Below, piece by piece: positions 7,237 through 10,864 of a stretch of DNA of 10,864 bases. The position numbers were made by a program, and so were the translations under genes. The stretch lies in NCBI GenBank assembly GCA_028290085.1, contig JAQGKN010000388.1:1-10864 (forward strand). The letters are read 5' to 3'. Under the pieces are notes generated by a model. It saw only the letters and a program-made list of their open reading frames with translations, made no database searches and was not told the origin of the DNA. How positions within the stretch are numbered: position 1 is the first letter of the stretch; each line of letters opens with the position of its first letter. The DNA is from Hyphomicrobiales bacterium. Its GTDB lineage: Bacteria > Pseudomonadota > Alphaproteobacteria > Rhizobiales > Beijerinckiaceae.

Positions 7237-7751
7237 GCTTGGCTCCTGGTTTTTGTGTTGGTTTGGGACGCCACGTCGGCGCCAAAAAGTTCGAGGGCTG
7301 CGTCGACGATGCCCTGATATCCCGTGCAGCGGCAGAGATTGCCCGACAGCGCCGCGCGAATTTCATCCTCGCCGAGTGTGCGTCCCGCGCGATCGCCGTC
7401 GAGTTCGAGCAGCGTCATGACGACGCCCGGGGTGCAATAACCGCATTGCAGCCCATGATGGCGCGTCAGCGCGTCCTGTATGGGATGCAGCTGCGCATCT
7501 TTCGTCGCGACACCTTCGATGGTCTGCACATGCCGCCCGTCGGCCTGCACCGCGAGCATCAGGCAGGAGCGCACGCTCGCGCCATCGACGAGCACAGTGC
7601 AGGCGCCGCAGACGCCATGCTCGCAGCCCAGATGCGTTCCAGTGAGCAAAAGGTCCTTGCGCAGGAAGTCCGCGAGATGAACACGCGAGTCCACTCTACG
7701 CTCATGGAGCTGCCCGTTGACGGTGATGCTGACGTCGCGCGGATCAAACAT
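7233..7751 (-). CDS. 2Fe-2S subunit of a xanthine-oxidase-family molybdenum hydroxylase
   Basis: This 172-residue small subunit (CoxS/KdhS type) carries two 2Fe-2S clusters that pass electrons from the molybdenum centre to FAD. The N-terminal ferredoxin-like domain binds one cluster through Cys43, Cys48, Cys51 and Cys63 (GCEHGVCGAC...RSC). The C-terminal four-helix domain binds the other through Cys103, Cys106, Cys140 and Cys142 (QCGYCTPG and NLCRCTGYQGIVDA). All eight ligands are present, so the subunit looks functional. The ATG at 7751 has AGGAG 9 bases upstream and overlaps the FAD-subunit gene by 8 bases. The end overlaps the hydrolase start by 4 bases. The last 15 or so residues are a polar tail beyond the family core. 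The family has no signal peptide, in line with a cytoplasmic complex. Confidence 0.96.
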   Translation of the reverse strand: MFDPRDVSITVNGQLHERRVDSRVHLADFLRKDLLLTGTHLGCEHGVCGACTVLVDGASVRSCLMLAVQADGRHVQTIEGVATKDAQLHPIQDALTRHHGLQCGYCTPGVVMTLLELDGDRAGRTLGEDEIRAALSGNLCRCTGYQGIVDAALELFGADVASQTNTKTRSQA

Positions 7752-8619
7752 GGCTGCGTTCTCCTGCGCGCCGCAGCGCCTTGCGCAGCGCGCGCGTCAG
7801 CAGCACCGCGCAGAGATCGCGCCGGTAATCCGCCGGATAAAGCTCGTCGCCATCGCAATCGAGCACGGTTGCGCATTGCGCGGCGAGGTCCCACGTCTGC
7901 ACATCGGGCACCCGTGCGACCAGCAGCGCCTCGGCCTCTGCGAGCCGGACGGGCGCGGATTGAATGCCACCAAACGCGATGGCCGCACGCGCGATGCTGC
8001 CGCCATCATCGAGAGTGATTTGCACCGCGACCGAGACAATGGCGAAATCCGCGGGCCTGCGATTGAACTCCAGAAAGGCACTGCCGGTGCGCCCTGTCAC
8101 TTTCGGGAAATCCACACGCACGAGAATCTCATCGGGCTGAAGCTGAGAGGTCAGATAGCCCTCCGGAAAATCGCGGAACGCAATCTGGCGCGTGCCCGAA
8201 ACGCCCGTGGCGATCAGCTCCGCATCGAGCGCGCAGGCCACGACGGGCAATTCCGCGCCGGGGTCGAGATGGCAGATGCTGCCGCCAATGGTGCCGCGAT
8301 TGCGCGTCTGCTGATGCCCGACATGCGCGATGGCATCGGTGAGCAACGGACAATGGCGCGCGATCAGCTCGGAGCGCTCGACCATACGTTGCGTCGTCAT
8401 GGCGCCCACGCTGATCGTCGCCTCGGTCTCCGCGATGCCCGAAAGTTCGGGGATACGGCCGAGATCGACCAGATGATCGGGCCCCGCCACGCGCAGGTTC
8501 AGCATCGCCATCAGCGACTGCCCGCCCGCCAGCACGCGCGCATTGTCGAGGCTGCCCATGAGGGCGACAGCATCCGCAATGCTTTGCGGTGCGTGGTAGG
8601 TGAACGGCGGGGCCTTCAT
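7744..8619 (-). CDS. FAD-binding subunit of the molybdenum hydroxylase
   Basis: This 291-residue medium subunit (CoxM/KdhM type) belongs to the vanillyl-alcohol-oxidase-like FAD-binding fold and passes electrons from the iron-sulfur subunit to an acceptor. The two FAD pyrophosphate-binding motifs are visible: AGGQSLMAMLNLR at 31-43 and NRGTIGGSICHLDPGAELP at 107-125. The N terminus, FTYHAPQSIADAVALM, is the standard opening of the family. The ATG at 8619 lies in an ATGA overlap with the large-subunit stop, with CGGAG 6 bases upstream. I see no insertion that would carry an extra 4Fe-4S cluster as in 4-hydroxybenzoyl-CoA reductase, which argues against that enzyme. The physiological acceptor (oxygen, NAD or a quinone) cannot be read from this sequence. 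Confidence 0.94.
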   Translation of the reverse strand: MKAPPFTYHAPQSIADAVALMGSLDNARVLAGGQSLMAMLNLRVAGPDHLVDLGRIPELSGIAETEATISVGAMTTQRMVERSELIARHCPLLTDAIAHVGHQQTRNRGTIGGSICHLDPGAELPVVACALDAELIATGVSGTRQIAFRDFPEGYLTSQLQPDEILVRVDFPKVTGRTGSAFLEFNRRPADFAIVSVAVQITLDDGGSIARAAIAFGGIQSAPVRLAEAEALLVARVPDVQTWDLAAQCATVLDCDGDELYPADYRRDLCAVLLTRALRKALRRAGERSHV

Positions 8620-10864
8620 GCCGCACTCCGTTCGCGTGAGGATGCGCGGATCGCAGCGCGCAGATGCGCCGGTATCACAGGCAGATTGCGCACAACGACT
8701 TTGAAAGGCCGCAGCGCGTCGTCAATGGCCGAGACGATGGCGGAAGGTGCGCCAATGGTGCCACTTTCCGCTGCGCCCTTGACGCCGAGCGGGTTGAGAT
8801 GCGTCGGCGATTCCATGTGGTGGATTTCGATGCGCGGCACGACGTCTGACGTCGGCAGCAGGTAATCCGCATAGGTGACGCTGAGAGGCTGGCCCTGCGC
8901 GTCGTAACGCATCCATTCATAGAGCGTCATGCCGATGCCATGCACGACACCGCCGATGACCTGTCCCTCGACCATCATCGGATTGATCATGCGGCCGCAA
9001 TCGTGAACGACGACATAGCGCAGGATCTTCACCGCGCCGGTGCCCGCATCCACCTCGACTTCGGCGAGATGCGTGCCGTTCGTATAGGTGAGTCCAGTCG
9101 TCATGTAGTCGGTCGCGGCCGCGAGGCCAGGCGGCAGATTGGCCGGCAGCGCGAAGCCGGGCGTGCCCGCCAGCGCACGCGCGAGTTCTGTGAGACTCTT
9201 GCCATGGCCGGGAATGCCCTTCACCCGCACCATGCCATCAACCAGTTCGAGATCTTCGGCGGACACTTCGAGGATGGCGGCGGCGGCTGTCTTGGCTTTT
9301 TCCAAAACAAGCAATGCGGCCTGATGTGCCGCATTGCCCGCGGTGACGGCCTGACGGCTCGCGTAAGCACCGAGGCCAGCGGGCGTCGCCGCCGTATCGC
9401 CAGCGACGACATGAATGACGTCGGGCGACACGCCGAAGACGTCCGCAACGATCTGCGCCATCATCGTCTTGACGCCCTGCCCCTGCGCGGTCGCACCCGT
9501 CGCCACCACGATCCGGCCCGATGGCCCGATACGGATCGAAGCACTTTCAAACGGGCCACGCCCGGTGGCTTCCACGTAATTGGCGAGACCGAGCCCGATA
9601 TAACGGCCCTCGCGCAGGGCCGCCGCCTGACGGGCCGGGAAATCCGTCCATCCGGCAGCGGCAAGCGCGCGCGCCTGGCATTCCGGGTAATCTCCCGTGT
9701 CATATTCCATGGTGCTGCCGTCGCGCTGGCGCACGGGAATCGGATAGGGCATCTGCGCAGGCGAAATCAGGTTGCGGCGCCGTACTTCGTCGCGCGGCAG
9801 ACCGAGTTGCAGGGCGATGGCATCGAGCATCCGCTCCATGACAAAAGTGCCCTGCGGCCGTCCGGCACCACGTGTCGGGGCCGAGGGCGTCTTGTTGGTC
9901 ATGCAAAGATCGATCTGGATCTTGTAGGCCGGCAGCACGTAGGGGCCGATCAGATTGGTCGCGGCGTTGAAGGGCAGCGCGATGCCATAGGGCGTCGCAG
10001 CGCCATGGTCGTAGCGCAACGTGCCGCGCATACCGAGCAGCCGCCCCTCGGGCGTGAAGGCGACCTGCATGGTCCAGATCTGATCGCGCTCGCCCGACGT
10101 CGCTGTAAAGCTCTCGAAACGATCCTCTGCCCATTTCACAGGGCGGCGCAGCAGCATAGCGGCCACCGAAATCGCCAGTTCCTCGGGGTGAAACACGGCC
10201 TTGGGGCCAAACCCACCGCCGACATCGGGCGCGATCACCCGCACCTGCGATTCGGCGAGGCCGAGCGTCTCCACGAGGATCGCCTTGGCCCGATGCGGCA
10301 TCTGGGTCGAATCCCAGACAGTCAGCAGATCCTCAACGGTATCGAAGCGCGCGACGAGGCCGCGCGGCTCCATCGAATGTCCCCCGCCCTTGCTGAGGCG
10401 GAATTCCTGCGCGATCACATGGGGTGCGTCAGCAAAAACATGATCGGCATCGCCATAATCGATGCCGGTACGCGCGACGAGGTTATCGGGACATTCGAGC
10501 CTTGCCGTAGGCGCTCCCGGCGCGAGCCCGTCCACGGGATCGACCACCGCGTCGAGGGGTTCCAGATCGAGCTCGATCAGAGCGGCGGCATCCTCGGCGA
10601 CGCGGCGCGTGTTCGCGATGACCAGTGCGACCGGCTCGCCGACATAGCAGACCTCGTCCACCGCCAGCACGGGCGGATCGACCGCAAAGCGGATGCCGCC
10701 GGCGGGCAGAGCCAGCGGCATGCGGTCGGACGTCATGAGCGGGCGCAGGTCTGCGTAGGTGAGGACGACATGAACGCCCGGCAGAGCACGCGCTGTGCTC
10801 GTATCAAGCCGTTTGATGAGCCCATGAGCGATGGGGCTTCGCAAGAAGCAGGCCTCGAGCATAT
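8616..10864 (-). CDS. molybdenum-cofactor large subunit of a xanthine-oxidase-family hydroxylase, 5'-truncated
   Basis: This is the catalytic subunit, which holds molybdopterin cytosine dinucleotide and hydroxylates ring carbons (or aldehydes) with oxygen from water. About 748 residues are visible. The frame runs to the right edge, and the Met codon at 10862 falls in LEACFLRSPIAHG, a segment normally preceded by some 20-40 residues, so the true start is outside. Counting from that Met, cofactor-binding motifs are GGGFGPK (215-221) and ATAQGQGVK (457-465), and the catalytic glutamate is Glu699 in GVKGAAESGTIGAP. The active-site loop reads APTRGAGRPQ (328-337): it lacks the Cys of the AYRCSFR loop of true copper-molybdenum CO dehydrogenase, so a CO dehydrogenase label would be wrong. 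The large-medium-small gene order with 4- and 8-base overlaps implies equal production of the three subunits. Relatives include nicotine, ketone, quinoline, isoquinoline, caffeine and furoyl-CoA dehydrogenases; the substrate is unknown. Confidence 0.94.
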   Translation of the reverse strand, partial: MLEACFLRSPIAHGLIKRLDTSTARALPGVHVVLTYADLRPLMTSDRMPLALPAGGIRFAVDPPVLAVDEVCYVGEPVALVIANTRRVAEDAAALIELDLEPLDAVVDPVDGLAPGAPTARLECPDNLVARTGIDYGDADHVFADAPHVIAQEFRLSKGGGHSMEPRGLVARFDTVEDLLTVWDSTQMPHRAKAILVETLGLAESQVRVIAPDVGGGFGPKAVFHPEELAISVAAMLLRRPVKWAEDRFESFTATSGERDQIWTMQVAFTPEGRLLGMRGTLRYDHGAATPYGIALPFNAATNLIGPYVLPAYKIQIDLCMTNKTPSAPTRGAGRPQGTFVMERMLDAIALQLGLPRDEVRRRNLISPAQMPYPIPVRQRDGSTMEYDTGDYPECQARALAAAGWTDFPARQAAALREGRYIGLGLANYVEATGRGPFESASIRIGPSGRIVVATGATAQGQGVKTMMAQIVADVFGVSPDVIHVVAGDTAATPAGLGAYASRQAVTAGNAAHQAALLVLEKAKTAAAAILEVSAEDLELVDGMVRVKGIPGHGKSLTELARALAGTPGFALPANLPPGLAAATDYMTTGLTYTNGTHLAEVEVDAGTGAVKILRYVVVHDCGRMINPMMVEGQVIGGVVHGIGMTLYEWMRYDAQGQPLSVTYADYLLPTSDVVPRIEIHHMESPTHLNPLGVKGAAESGTIGAPSAIVSAIDDALRPFKVVVRNLPVIPAHLRAAIRASSRERSAA

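Noticed and set aside
5851..7317. 488-codon plus-strand open frame opposite the hydrolase gene
   Set aside because: This is again a low-complexity shadow of a well-supported minus-strand gene with a catalytic triad. It crosses two real gene boundaries and has no domain signal.
7717..8865. 382-codon plus-strand frame opposite the FAD subunit
   Set aside because: It is antisense to a gene with clear FAD motifs and overlaps parts of three real genes. The composition is typical of a shadow frame.
8616..10864. Aerobic carbon monoxide dehydrogenase (coxMSL)
   Set aside because: The large subunit lacks the Cys-containing copper-binding loop, the gene order is large-medium-small, and the neighbours are aromatic-acid catabolism families.

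Overview
The window is about 10.9 kb of GC-rich, densely coded bacterial DNA. The long antisense open frames, Shine-Dalgarno sites of the GGAG/AGGAG type and the gene families present suggest a proteobacterium. An alphaproteobacterium (sphingomonad or rhizobial type) or a Burkholderiales member is my best guess, but no marker gene is present to settle it. Coding covers nearly everything: the longest gap is 83 bases, and I see no RNA genes, insertion sequences, CRISPR arrays or phage genes.

Layout from left to right: a 5'-truncated gamma-glutamyltransferase-family gene runs on the plus strand (to 1421). It converges, with a 5-base gap, on seven minus-strand genes that fill the rest of the window. 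In their order of transcription (from the right edge leftward) these are: the large molybdenum subunit of a xanthine-oxidase-family hydroxylase (8616 to beyond the edge), its FAD subunit (7744-8619), its 2Fe-2S subunit (7233-7751), an alpha/beta hydrolase with an N-terminal helical domain (6172-7236), a UbiD-family prenylated-FMN decarboxylase (4647-6119), an aromatic-acid:H+ symporter-type MFS transporter (3157-4563) and a GMC-family flavin oxidoreductase (1427-3082). The first four genes overlap by 4, 8 and 4 bases, so translation is probably coupled. The last three are separated by 52, 83 and 74 bases. Together they look like one catabolic operon, or two closely spaced ones.

How they may work together (inference): the MFS protein imports an aromatic or heteroaromatic acid, the three-subunit molybdenum enzyme hydroxylates a ring carbon next to nitrogen or oxygen, the hydrolase cleaves a carbon-carbon bond of an acylated ring, the UbiD enzyme removes a ring carboxylate, and the GMC enzyme oxidises an alcohol or aldehyde. 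The pairing of a molybdenum hydroxylase with a hydrolase of this type recalls the ketone dehydrogenase / 2,6-dihydroxypseudooxynicotine hydrolase step of nicotine breakdown in Arthrobacter. The UbiD + GMC + MFS + molybdenum enzyme set recalls the furan (HMF / furandicarboxylate / furoate) pathway. The combination matches neither pathway as I know them, and the substrate cannot be read from the sequence. Two hairpins sit at gene boundaries: a 9-bp stem at the convergent junction (1437-1463) and a 10-bp stem just upstream of the GMC gene (3104-3129).
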